Shown: positions 29,445 through 39,645 of the stretch, one piece after another
Layout of the letters: the number at the start of each line of letters is the position of its first letter
How positions within the stretch are numbered: the first letter of the stretch is position 1
Assembly: GCA_019448385.1 (NCBI GenBank)
Contig: JAGTXO010000062.1
Span: forward strand, 62,001 to 126,000
Source of the DNA: Diacronema lutheri
Taxonomy: Eukaryota; Haptophyta; Pavlovophyceae; Pavlovales; Pavlovaceae
Direction: 5' to 3'
Length of the DNA stretch: 64,000 nucleotides
The notes under the pieces: model-generated
The model's input: the letters and a program-made list of their open reading frames with translations, nothing else
The model's database searches: none
What the model was told of the DNA's origin: nothing
Translations under genes and position numbers: made by a program

Positions 29445-30803
29445 ATGCTCCTGTCGAAATTGCCACTCGGCGCGGCGGCGCTGCGCGTCGCGCAGCGGCG
29501 CGGCGCGGCGGCGCTGTGCAGCGGCGCGCTGTCGGACGCGGCGGTGCTCGACAAGCTTGCCTCGGGTCAGATGGCCTTCCACAAGCTCGAGGCCGAGCTT
29601 GGCGACCCCGTCCGCGCGATGCGCCTGCGGCGCGAGCACCTTGCCTCGACGTTTGGCGCCGGCGCGCACGCGGACGCGATCCGCGCGCTGCCGTCGGACG
29701 CGCTCGATGCGGCCGGGTTCTACGGGCAGGTTGATGGCGCGTGCTGCGAGAACGTGATCGGCTACGTCCCGCTGCCCGTCGGCACCATCGGCCCGTACAA
29801 AATTGACGGCAAGGCGGTGTACGTGCCGATGGCGACGACCGAGGGCGCGCTCGTCGCGTCGACGCACCGCGGCGCGCGCGCGATCTCGGCATCAGGCGGC
29901 GCGACGACGGAGCTTCTCGCCGATGGCATGACGCGCGCGCCTGCCCTCGCGATGCCCAGCCTCAAGGCTGCCGCCGAGCTGAAGCGGTGGCTCGAGGACC
30001 CTGCGTCGCTCGACGAGCTCAACCTCGCCTTCAAGGCGACAAGCCGCTTCGGCCGGCTGCTCGCGGTGAAGGTGGGCATCGCGGGCAAGTATGCGCACGT
30101 GCGTTTCAAGTGCTTCACCGGCGACGCGATGGGCATGAACATGGTTTCCAAGGGCGTGAACAAGGTCGTCGAATCGATCCTTGAGAAATACCCCGGCACC
30201 CAGCTCCTCGGCCTCTCGGGCAACATGTGCACGGACAAGAAGCCGTCGGCGATCAACTGGATCGACGGGCGCGGGAAGAGCGTCGCCGCCGAGGCCATCC
30301 TCCCCGCGTCCGTCGTCGCCTCCGTCCTCAAGACCACGCCCGCCGCCGTCGCGCGACTGAGCGTGCACAAGAACCTCATCGGTAGCGCGCTCGCCGGCTC
30401 GATCGGCGGGCAGAATGCGCACGCGTCCAACATCCTCACGGCCATCTACCTGGCGGCGGGGCAGGACCCCGCGCAGAACGTCGAGTCCTCCACCTGCCTC
30501 ACGCTCTGCGAGGAGGTGCCGGCCGCGACACCCGGCGGCGAGTCGTCGCTCTACGTGTCGTGCATGATGCCCTCCATCGAGGTGGGGACCGTCGGCGGCG
30601 GGACGGCGCTCGCCGCGCAGGCGGCGTGCTTGGGTATCATGGGCGTCAAGGGCGCGGGCGAGACACCCGGCGCCAACTCGCAGCAACTCGCCAAGATCGT
30701 GTGCGCGAGCGTGATGGCGGGCGAGCTCTCGCTTCTCGCCGCGCTCTCCGTCAACCACCTCGTCTCGGCGCACATGGCGCTCGGCCGGCGCGACCGCAAG
30801 TAG
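29445..30803 (+). CDS. HMGR: 3-hydroxy-3-methylglutaryl-CoA reductase, soluble short form
   Basis: Class I HMG-CoA reductase of 452 aa, the committing step of the mevalonate pathway (HMG-CoA + 2 NADPH to mevalonate). Catalytic residues are all in place: Glu in ATTEGALVAS (about 132), Lys in TDKKPSAINW (about 265), Asp in GQDPAQNVES (about 343) and His in LVSAHM (about 442). Cofactor and substrate motifs ENVIGYVPLPVG, DAMGMNMVSKG and GTVGGGT are intact. There is no N-terminal sterol-sensing or membrane domain. Instead residues 1-35 (MLLSKLPLGAAALRVAQRRG...) form an Arg-rich amphipathic leader typical of mitochondrial targeting. This layout matches the soluble mitochondrial HMGR of trypanosomatids rather than the ER enzyme of animals and plants. 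Targeting is inferred. Confidence 0.93.
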   Translation: MLLSKLPLGAAALRVAQRRGAAALCSGALSDAAVLDKLASGQMAFHKLEAELGDPVRAMRLRREHLASTFGAGAHADAIRALPSDALDAAGFYGQVDGACCENVIGYVPLPVGTIGPYKIDGKAVYVPMATTEGALVASTHRGARAISASGGATTELLADGMTRAPALAMPSLKAAAELKRWLEDPASLDELNLAFKATSRFGRLLAVKVGIAGKYAHVRFKCFTGDAMGMNMVSKGVNKVVESILEKYPGTQLLGLSGNMCTDKKPSAINWIDGRGKSVAAEAILPASVVASVLKTTPAAVARLSVHKNLIGSALAGSIGGQNAHASNILTAIYLAAGQDPAQNVESSTCLTLCEEVPAATPGGESSLYVSCMMPSIEVGTVGGGTALAAQAACLGIMGVKGAGETPGANSQQLAKIVCASVMAGELSLLAALSVNHLVSAHMALGRRDRK

Positions 30804-30952
30804 GGATGCGTCGGCCTCGGCTCGTTCGCCCGCCCGTCCACCTGGCGCTTTGTTGCGCGTCAACGTCCGATCCCGCGCGCGCCGCCTGCGCGGTGGTGGC
30901 GCGGCCTTGCGACATCAATATTTGTATAAGAAATCTGAAAAGTTTCACACCG

Positions 30953-32203
30953 TCAGCGGCAGACGGCGTGCGCCATCACGAGCTCCCACGCGTCGAGCAG
31001 CGCGATGCCGTCGCGCGCAAGCCGCGCCTGCCGCGTGAGCGCATGGCCGAAGAGCAGCAGCTCAACGGCGCGCGCGCGCGCCCGCGCCGGGAAGAGCTTG
31101 TTTGTGCGCGGCGACCAGAGCGCCGCGGCGTCGACCACCAGCTGCGCGCCGTCGTGCGCCTTCAAGCCTCGCGCGAGCAGCGCGCGCGCAATCTCGAGCG
31201 GTGTGGGCGCATCGGCGACAGCGCCGCTGTCGCCGCCGCCGCCGCCGCGCACGTGCAAATCGGCGCCGCCAACGACCAGCGCGCGCACGCGCTCCACGGG
31301 CAAGAATTCCACGTGGTGTAGCTCGCTCGTGAATCGGCGCGTCGCAAACAGCCACGCCCGGCACTCGTCCGGCAGGTCGTGCAGCAGCGCACCGCCGTCG
31401 GGCGCGAGCAGCTCGTCGCGCCGCGCGCCGTACGCGCACAGCAGCTGCACGATGCAGAGGTGTTCGCAGCCCAGCACGAGGGCCGAGTGCCCCGTGAGCG
31501 AGTCGACCAGGTGCACGTTGGCGCCGCCCTCGAGGAGGACGCGCGCGCACTCAACGTGGCCCTCGAGGCTCGCGAGCATGAGCGCCGTCATGCCGTCGGC
31601 CTCGGCGCGGTCAACCGCCGCGCCGAGGCTGAGCAGCGCGTGCGCGCACTCGGCGTGGCCCTCGCTGCTCGCGAGCATGAGCGCAGTCCACCCGTTGAGG
31701 CGCATGGCCAGGTCGACATCCGCGGCGCCGTCAAGCAGAGCGCGTACGCAGTCGGCGCGGCCATGGCTGCTTGCGAGCATCAGCGCGGTCGTGCCGTCTT
31801 CCTTCGCCTGATTGGCGGCCGCGCGCCCGGCGAGGAGCGTGCTCACGCACGCCGCGTGGCCAGTGTACGTTGCGAGCATGAGCGCCGTCACGCCCTGCAT
31901 CTTGGATTGGTTTGCCGCCGCGCCGCCACCAAGGAGCACGCGCAAGCACTCGACATGCCCCCCGATGCTAGCGAGCATGAGCGCGGTGCTGCCGTGCTCC
32001 TCCGTCGCGCGGTTCACGTCGGCGGCCGCGCCGAGCAGTGCTCGCACGCAGTGCGCGTGGCCCTCGGTGCTCGCAAGCATGAGCGGCGTCAGGTCCTCAT
32101 CGTTGGTCTGGTCCACGTCGGCGCCATCACGGAGCAAACCGAGCGCCTCGCCCAGCCGGCCGGTCGCACACGCGCCATGGAGAGACCGGCCGCGGTGGGT
32201 CAT
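30953..32203 (-). CDS. Ankyrin-repeat protein
   Basis: A 416-aa protein. Seven to eight ankyrin repeats fill residues 8-270, each with the core TALMLAS..GHxxCVRALL (for example TPLMLASTEGHAHCVRALLG and TALMLASSHGRADCVRALLD). The C-terminal 140 residues (DLPDECRAWLFATRRFTSEL, PLEIARALLARG) include one degenerate ankyrin-like unit and a helical tail without a known motif, partly SOCS-box-like in position only. A protein-binding scaffold is the generic expectation; no partner can be predicted. The repeats are very alike, suggesting recent internal duplication. The ATG is at 32203. Confidence 0.85.
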   Translation of the reverse strand: MTHRGRSLHGACATGRLGEALGLLRDGADVDQTNDEDLTPLMLASTEGHAHCVRALLGAAADVNRATEEHGSTALMLASIGGHVECLRVLLGGGAAANQSKMQGVTALMLATYTGHAACVSTLLAGRAAANQAKEDGTTALMLASSHGRADCVRALLDGAADVDLAMRLNGWTALMLASSEGHAECAHALLSLGAAVDRAEADGMTALMLASLEGHVECARVLLEGGANVHLVDSLTGHSALVLGCEHLCIVQLLCAYGARRDELLAPDGGALLHDLPDECRAWLFATRRFTSELHHVEFLPVERVRALVVGGADLHVRGGGGGDSGAVADAPTPLEIARALLARGLKAHDGAQLVVDAAALWSPRTNKLFPARARARAVELLLFGHALTRQARLARDGIALLDAWELVMAHAVCR

Positions 32204-32854
32204 CCCGTTCCGACAACGGGAATATTTTGGATAGCGTTTGATTGGCTGTGGACCCGGTTAAGCGTGGATAGTTTTGGTCGTAGTCGCGCTCAGGTGTGCA
32301 AACCTTTAAGCTCGCATACTGCCACAGGGCCGAGGCCAAGCCCTTCGTTGGCTCTGCTCTGCGCTGCTCCGCCAACGGCAACCCAGGCACAGCGCGTGCG
32401 CGAGGTGCGCCGTCTTGGTGGTTGGGCGACGGGCGCGCGCCCGACCCCACGCTCGCTGCCTCCGGCCTCATGGCCATGAAAGCTGCCCTTTCCCTGCCAT
32501 TCCCCAACGCGCGACACTAATCCGAAACATGCGACGTTCAACGGCCGCACGGGCGCGGCTGCTCGACGTCGTCGCAGCGCCTCGGCTGCGCACGCGGTGA
32601 GCGCGAAAAAGTACCAGACGCCTCGCGCGACGCGCGCTGCGCCCAGTCCGGGTTGTGTGCATCGGCATTCGCACCGCTCGATTCGGAGCACCGGACAATT
32701 CAGGTGCACCGGACGTCTTTTCCTACCAAAAGAAAAGAAAGGTCTTTTCCCTTCCTTTTTGGGGGAGTGTTCCTTCCATCTGCACTTGGCTTGGCAATCA
32801 ATCTCACTTTTGCGGCCCAAAGGCCTCCCTCGCCGTCGCTGTGTTCTTCGCCCG
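32204..32854. promoter_or_regulatory. Divergent intergenic region upstream of the VWD/Pro-rich gene
   Basis: The largest divergent gap (651 bp), noticeably less GC-rich than the genes. It holds an inverted CCAAT (GATTGGCT) near 32240, A/T-rich patches near 32220 and 32300, and a purine-to-pyrimidine stretch with ACCAAAAG and AAAGGTCTTTT at about 32725-32765. No coding or RNA gene is convincing. The promoter role is inferred from position. Confidence 0.35.
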
Positions 32855-35800
32855 ATGGCGCAGCGCAGCGCGCTCGTTCTCGCCCTCACGATCGCCGCGC
32901 TCGCGCTCGCGGCGACGCCCGGCGCCGCCTCATCCATTCCGCTGCCCACCACCTCGCCGTTTCCATCGCGCCGCATCGCGCCAACGACGCGTCGATCACC
33001 GCCCCCGCCTCTCGTCGTTCTGCCGCCGCCGTCAGCTTCGCCAAGCCCCTCATCGAGCCAGCAACATCTGCCGCCGCCGCCGTTCGCCAACCCTTTGCCC
33101 AGCTCTTCTCCGCCACTCCACGCGCCTCCGCCGCCCAGCCCGCCGCCGCCAAGCCCGCCACCGCCGCCTCCGCTAGCAACTGACCTACCGCCGCCAAGCC
33201 CGGCGCCGGCGCCAGTGCCTCCGCCCACACCGAGCCAATCGACAAGTTCGCCACCAATGCCACCATCGGCAAGCAGTCCGTTGCCGCCACGTTCGCCGCC
33301 ACGTTCGCCGCCGCCGAAGCCGCTTGGCCCGCCGACCGGTCCACCTCCGCCCACACCTAGCTCTCCGCCGCCCAGCCCGCCGTTCCTGCCAAGTCCACCC
33401 ACGAGCACGCCGTCACCGGCGCCGCCAATGAGCCCCGCGGCGCAGCCGCGCCCTTCATTTAGCCCGCCGCCGCCCCTAGCGCCCCCACCCGCGCCTAGTT
33501 CGCCGCCGCTCGCTCTCAGTCCGCCACCGCATAGCCCGCCGCGCATGCAGGTCCCGCCAGCACACCCAACGACGCCACCAAGTCCACTTCCACATCCATC
33601 ATCGCCACCGCCACCAACCCCACCGCCGCCCAGCCTGCCGCCTAGCCCACCGCCGCCCAGCCCCGTGCCGGTGGGCCCGCCAAGCTCCTCGCGACCACCC
33701 GCACCAGGCGCGCCGCCGCCGCCGCTGAGCGCATCGCCGCCAAGCCTGCCGCCGGCGCCCGTCCAGCAGCCACCAGTGGCAACCCCTCGCGTTCCTCGCG
33801 CTCCTCCGTCTCAGTTCGCGCTTCCTCCGAGCCCACACACACCGAGCACCCCGAGCCAGCCGCCCGCGCGCCCGCCGCCTCCGCCACCGGCGCAGCCTCC
33901 GAGCCCGCGCCCTCCGCCGCCGCCGCCGCCAAGCCCGCCGCCGCTCACGCCCGTCGAGGTGTGCGAGTCGGTTGGCGATCCGCACTTCTCCACGTGGGAG
34001 AAGAGCGCATACAGCTTCCAAGGCCTCGGCGTCTTTGAGCTCGCGCGAGTGCCCGACGCGCCGCTGCGCGTGCATGCGCTGCATTGCCGCTACGGCGAGT
34101 TTGGCAGCTCGAACGCGGCGCTCGCGTTCGAGCTCGGTGGCATCGTCTTCGAGCTGTACGGCACCGACCTCTACATTGCCGGCGCGCTTCAGCCGCGCGC
34201 ATACGCGCAGACGACGCTCGACGGCGGCGTGGTCGTGGTGCGCGCGCGCAACTTCTTCGAGTTTAAGCTCGGCCGCGTGCGCATCGCCGTCGTCGTCCAG
34301 TTCGGCCTCGGCGGCGGCGATGGTGGCGCGAGCGCGGCAGCGGGCTACTGGCTTAACGTGCGCCTCTTCGCGCCGATCGCCAACGTGAGCTCGGCCGAGC
34401 TGACCGGCCTGTGCGCGAGCCCCGACGGCGAGGCAGCGGCGCGCGACCGCGAAACGGCGCTTTTCAACACGAGCGCGCCGCGCTTTGACGCGCTCATCGC
34501 GCTGTGCGGCATTGAGGAGCCCGAGCCGCCGGGCGGATGCGCCGAGCCGGGCGTCGGCAGCTGCTGCCCGGCGCGGCCGTCGATTGGCGAGTCGGAGGCG
34601 CTGTGCGCGTTTGCCGCGTGCGACGAGCTGGCGTTCGCGCGTTGCGTCTACGACTGCTGGTGAGTAACCGCGCGACGCGCACATACGCACGCGGGCGCGC
34701 TCTGCGCATGGCTGACGCTCGCCTCGCTCCGCGTGCCCTCCGTGCGCGCGCGCAGCGTCTCGTCCGCGGCCGAGTGCGTGGACACGTATGCCGACGCCGA
34801 GCTGCAGTGCTCGCCGCCACCGTCTCCGCCGACACCCCCGCCTTCAAACCCACCGCCGTCGCCGCCGTCGAGCCCGCCGCCCGCGTTTCCGCCTTCGACG
34901 CCTCCGCCGCCGAGCGGCACGGCGTGCGAATCAGACCCCACGTCAACGAGCTACGACCCGTCGTGCGTCGCGCACCCACCGAGTACCCCGAGCCAGCCGC
35001 CCGCGCGCCCGCCGCCTCCGCCACCGGCGCAGCCTCCGAGCCCGCGCCCTCCGCCGCCGCCGCCGCCAAGCCCGCCGCCGCTCACGTCCGTCGAGGTGTG
35101 CGAGTCGGTTGGCGATCCGCACTTCTCCACGTGGGAGAAGAGCGCGTACAGCTTCCAAGGCCTCGGCGTCTTTGAGCTCGCGCGAGTGCCCGACGCGCCG
35201 CTGCGCGTGCATGCGCTGCATTGCCGTTACGGCGAGTTTGGCAGCTCGAACGCGGCGCTCGCGTTCGAGCTCGGTGGCATCGTCTTCGAGCTGTACGGCA
35301 CCGACCTCTACATTGCCGGCGCGCTTCAGCCGCGCGCATACGCGCAGACGACGCTCGACGGCGGCGTGGTCGTGGTGCGCGCGCGCAACTTCTTCGAGTT
35401 TAAGCTCGGCCGCGTGCGCATCGCCGTCGTCGTCCAGTTCGGCCTTGGCGGCGGCGATGGTGGCGCGAGCGCGGCAGCGGGCTACTGGCTCAACGTGCGC
35501 CTCTTCGCGCCGATCGCCAACGTGAGCTCGGCCGAGCTGACCGGCCTGTGCGCGAGCCCCGACGGCGAGGCAGCGGCGCGCGACCGCGAAACGGCGCTTT
35601 TCAACACGAGCGCGCCGCGCTTTGACGCGCTCATCGCGCTGTGCGGCATTGAGGAGCCCGAGCCGCCGGGCGGATGCGCCGAGCCGGGCGTCGGCAGCTG
35701 CTGCCCGGCGCGGCCGTCGATTGGCGAGTCGGAGGCGCTGTGCGCGTTTGCCGCGTGCGACGAGCTGGCCTTCGCGCGCTGCGTCTACGACTGCTGCGTG

Positions 35801-37477
35801 AGCGACTCGACCGAGTGCGTCGACACGTACGCGGACGCGGTGCTCTGCTCACCACCAAGCCCGCCGCCATCCCCGCCGCTCGCTCCGCCGCCCCGTCTAC
35901 CGCCGCCTGTGCCACCGTCGCCTCCGCGCTCTCCACCGCCGCCATCGCCGCCGCCTCCGCCCGGCCCGCCGCCGCCGCGCCCGCCGCCGAGCCTGCCACC
36001 CAGCCTGCCGCCCAGCCCGCCGCCCAGCCCACCGCCGCGGTCGCCACCCAGGCCGCCGCCCAGCCCGCCGCCGCCGCGGTCGCCGCCGCCCAGCCCGCCG
36101 CCCAGCCCGCCGCCCAGCCCGCCGCCCAGCCCGCCGCCCAGCCCGCCGCCCAGCCCGCCACCCAGTCCGCCGCCCAGCCCCCCGCCACCCAGCCCGCCGC
36201 CCAGCCCGCCGCCCAGCCCGCCGCCGCCCAGCCCACCACCCAGCCCGCCGCCGAGCCCGCCGCCGCCCAGCCCACCGCCCAGCCCACCGCCCAGCCCACC
36301 GCCGCCCAGCCCGCCGCCCAGCCCGCCACCGCCCAGCCCGCCGCCCAGCCCGCCGCCCAGCCCACCACCGCCTAGCCCACCGCCCAGCCCTCCTCCAAGC
36401 CCACCGCCGCCCAGCCCGCCGCCCAGCCCTCCTCCGAGCCCGCCACCGCCCAGCCCGCCGCCCAGCCCTCCTCCGAGCCCACCGCCGCCCAGCCCGCCGC
36501 CCAGCCCTCCTCCCAGCCCTCCGCCGCCTAGCCCGCCGCCCGGTCCGCCGCCCAGCCCACCGCCCAGCCCGCCGCCCAGCCCGCCGCCCGGCCCACCGCC
36601 AAGCCCGCCGCCGTCGCCTAGCCCGCCGCCACGCCCGCCGCCGAGCAGCCCGCCGCCACGCGCACCGCCGCCGCCGAGCACACCGCCAAGCGCGCCGCCG
36701 CCGAGCGCCCCGCCGAGCCCGCCGCCGCGCCAGCCGCCAAGCCCACCGCCAGGCGCGCCGCCGCCGAGCAGCCCGCCGCCGAGCCCGCGCGCGCCGCCGC
36801 CGCCGAGCCCTTCACCGCCGCCGCCCGGCCTTCCGCCACCAAACCCGCCGCCGAGCCCGCCGCCGAGCCCACCGCCGAGCTCACCGCCGCACCCGACATA
36901 CCCGCGCCCAATCATGTCTATCGTCCCGCCCGCGCCGCCGAGGCCGCCGCCCGCGAGCCCGAGTCCGCCGCCGCCGAGCCCGAGTCCGCCGCCGCCAAGC
37001 CCGCCGCCTGGGCCGAGCCCGCCGCCGGACCCGACATACCCGCGCCCGGTCATGTCCATCGTGCCGCCCGCGCCGCCGAGCCCGTCGCCCGCCGCGGGCG
37101 CGCAGTCCAACCGCGCGCCGCTGCCGCGCAATGGCGCCACCGCCGCCGGCCGTCGCCTGGCCGATCCAGGTGCCTACGATGCCGCCGGCGACGGCGGCGC
37201 GGCACGTCGCGTCATGGGTGGAGGCCTGGCACACACGCCGGGTGCACATGCGGCCAAGCCCAACGCGCAGCGCGCCCCATCAGACGCCGCCGGCTCGCAC
37301 GCAGCTCGCGCTCGCCTGCTGCTCTTCGCTGCCGCGATCGCCGCCACGTGCTGCCTGCTCCTCAAGACCGTGCGCACGCGCGCGCCGCAGGCAGCTGTCG
37401 GCGCGACTGCCGCGCCGCCCGTCGCGCATTTCAAGGTCGTGGCGGACGCCGAGCTGGGCGGCACGCGCAGCGCGTGA
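32855..37477 (+). CDS. Tandem VWD-like, extensin-type Pro-rich membrane protein
   Basis: A large cell-surface protein (about 1,508 aa) from exons 32855-34659 and 34756-37477. The signal peptide is MAQRSALVLALTIAALALA. It continues with a Pro/Ser-rich linker (about residues 28-365), VWD-like module 1 (VGDPHFSTWEKSAYSFQGLG at about 369, ending in a Cys-rich SCCPARPS...YDCC cap), a second linker, VWD-like module 2 nearly identical to the first, a stalk of about 400 residues of SPPPSPPPP repeats, and one membrane helix (LLLFAAAIAATCCLLL) near the C-terminus. The intron 34660-34755 has the strongest donor in the window (GTGAGT); splicing restores YDCCVS...ECVDTYADA, matching the second module. The extensin/pherophorin-like stalk suggests a wall or scale-associated glycoprotein; function is inferred. 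Confidence 0.8.
33843..34659 (+). repeat. VWD module duplication, copy 1
   Basis: About 815 bp of linker, VWD-like domain and Cys-rich cap, repeated at 34980-35796 with a constant offset of 1,137 bp. I count about seven mismatches between the copies across the aligned part, nearly all synonymous. Confidence 0.9.
34980..35796 (+). repeat. VWD module duplication, copy 2
   Basis: Second copy of the unit at 33843-34659. Copy 1 is followed by an intron inside the YDCC codon string; copy 2 continues without an intron at the same point. Confidence 0.9.
35960..36660 (+). repeat. Minisatellite encoding SPPP/SPPPP stalk
   Basis: Repeats of CCGCCCAGC and CCGCCGCCCAGC encode alternating SPPP and SPPPP units within the stalk. 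Near-identical neighbouring units indicate slippage or unequal exchange. Confidence 0.85.
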
Positions 37478-37768
37478 GCTCGCGAGCCCTCGCGGCACGA
37501 CGGCGCCCCGTCTGCACTCGCACGCCTCACGCGGGGCGGTGGGCCAGCGCGCGCCTGCACGTGCGCTTGTCCACACACATTTCGCTCCCTCCTGCACACC
37601 TCAGTGTGTGGCTCGTTCGCTCGCGTGCCAGGCCTGGGCGTGTGCTCCGCGGGCACTCGCGCACGTACGCGGTACGCACGGGGCACCGTCGGTGCACCCG
37701 CTGGCCTGTGTGACACATTAGCAATTTGGCATACTCATACTGTACCGAGAAACGGGCCCGCGGCCGTA

Positions 37769-39614
37769 CTAGAGCCGGAGGTGTGCAATCGCCTCTGCCC
37801 GAAAGTCGACGCGAAGGCCGAGCACCGCACGCACCTCCGCCTCGCTCAGCCTGCTCCTGCTGCTGGCGGCACCTACGCTTGTGCCACCGCCGCCGGCCCC
37901 GCCGCCCGCTCCCGCCGCGGGCGCCGCCCACAGCTCGAGGGCCTCCGTCTCGCGCTCGACGGAAAGCAGCGCGACGACCTGGCCGAGCCGCGCGAACGCC
38001 GAGCGCGCCGTCGTGCTCGACGCGGCGGAGAGGAACGCGACGAGCGCGCGCACGTCGCGATCGAGCTGGTAGGCGCCACGCTGCAGGCGGATGGCGGGTG
38101 GACGCGCGCGCGCGCGCGCGCGGCGCGAGCGGGCGTGGGCGCGCGGCGCAGCGCACGGCGCGCGGCGCAACGCGCGCTGCGCCGCACGAGCGTGAATCGC
38201 TTTTTGAGCACAGCGCCCTCAACGCGTTCGGCGATGAATCGCGTGACACCTGTGACGACGGCGTCGTAGTTTGCATCGAGCAGGCAATCGCGCAGCCCGC
38301 CGAGCTGAGCGTCGAGCGCCTCAACGAGCGCAGGCACAAAGCTACCGCCGTCGCCGCCGCCGCCGCCACCACCACCACCACCGCCGCCGCCGTCGTCGCC
38401 GCCGCCCGCGCCGTCCACGCCGTCACCTACGTCATAGCACGCGCTGGCGACAACTTCCAGACGCGGCTTGAGCCTGTGTGCAACCGACGCGCACAACTGC
38501 GAGACCGCCTGCGCGTGTGCCGCGCGAAACGGCCCGTCGAGCGCGCGCAGCTCGGCGCGCGCCGCGTGCGCGTCCGCAAGGCACGCGACGAGCGTCGCGC
38601 GCGCCGCGGCAGTCGGCGCGGCCGCCGCGGCGGCGCCGGCCGGCGGCGGCGCGGCCGCGCCGCCGGCCGCGCCGGCCGCGCCGGCGCTGGGCGCGGCGGA
38701 GTTTGGCGGCGGCGGCGGCGGCGCTGAGGGCATCTGGAAGAGCGCGCAGATGGCCGCACACGCCTCCTCCTGCAAGTGCGGGCCGCGGCGCGGGCCACGG
38801 TGTGGGCCACGGTGTGAGCCGCGGTGTGAGCCGCGGTGTGGGCCACCGCGCGGAACCGACTCAACGCGCGAACGGCGGCGCGCGCGGCGCGCCGGCTCGC
38901 GACGCGCACGGCGCACCTGTTGCGCTTGGAGTGTGGCGAGGTAGATGATGGATGTGGAGAGATTGTTCAAATTGGCCAAGAAGGGCGGCGGCTCGGCCGG
39001 CCCACCGTGTCCGCCGTATGCGCCGCCGCCGCCGCCGCTGCCGCCGCCGACGCCGCCACCGCCGCCGGCGACGACGAGGGACGCCGTCGCCCCGTACGCG
39101 GCCGCAGAGATCCTGGTGCCGAGCGCGCCGAGCCGCTGGCCCGCCGCGCCGCCGGACACGCCGGTGGCGCCGCCGCCGCCGCCGCAACCGCCGTTACCAC
39201 TGCCCGCCGCGCCGCCGCCGCCGCCGCCGCCGCCGCTGCCGCCGAGCGCTGCGGCAATCATGCCGAACGCCGCGCCGCCGCCGCCTCCGCCCGCGCGCGC
39301 GCGCGCCGTGAGTGTTGTCAGATAAGGCGCGCGCAGCAGCTGCGCCACGTTGCGCGTGACGCGCGCAAGGACCCACAAACTCTGCGTGTGCGCCGCGCGT
39401 TGCACCGCGCGCTTGGCGAGGTAGAAGGTATCGTCAGGCGCGGAGGAGGCGAGCGGCGCCGGCGCGGGCGCGCGCGCCGGCGCGCTCGCGCCCGCGCCCG
39501 CCGCGCCCGTCGGCTCGCGCGCGACCTCCATCGTGAGTGCGCGCCGGACAGAGTGTGCGAGACTTGCACCGATCGCGTCCGCCGCGTGCATCGCCGTCGC
39601 CGCAAAGCCCAACG

Positions 39615-39645
<31 letters not shown>

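Noticed and set aside
22300-32760. A shared ACCAAAA...AAAGGTCT motif upstream of the MFS gene (about 22300) and the VWD gene (about 32727).
   Set aside because: Only two loose matches of low-complexity A-rich sequence; too little to call a regulatory element.
34660-34755. A gene end at 34663 splitting the VWD/Pro-rich locus into two genes.
   Set aside because: The stop lies inside a GTGAGT intron; splicing gives YDCCVS followed by ECVDTYADA, matching the second module residue for residue.
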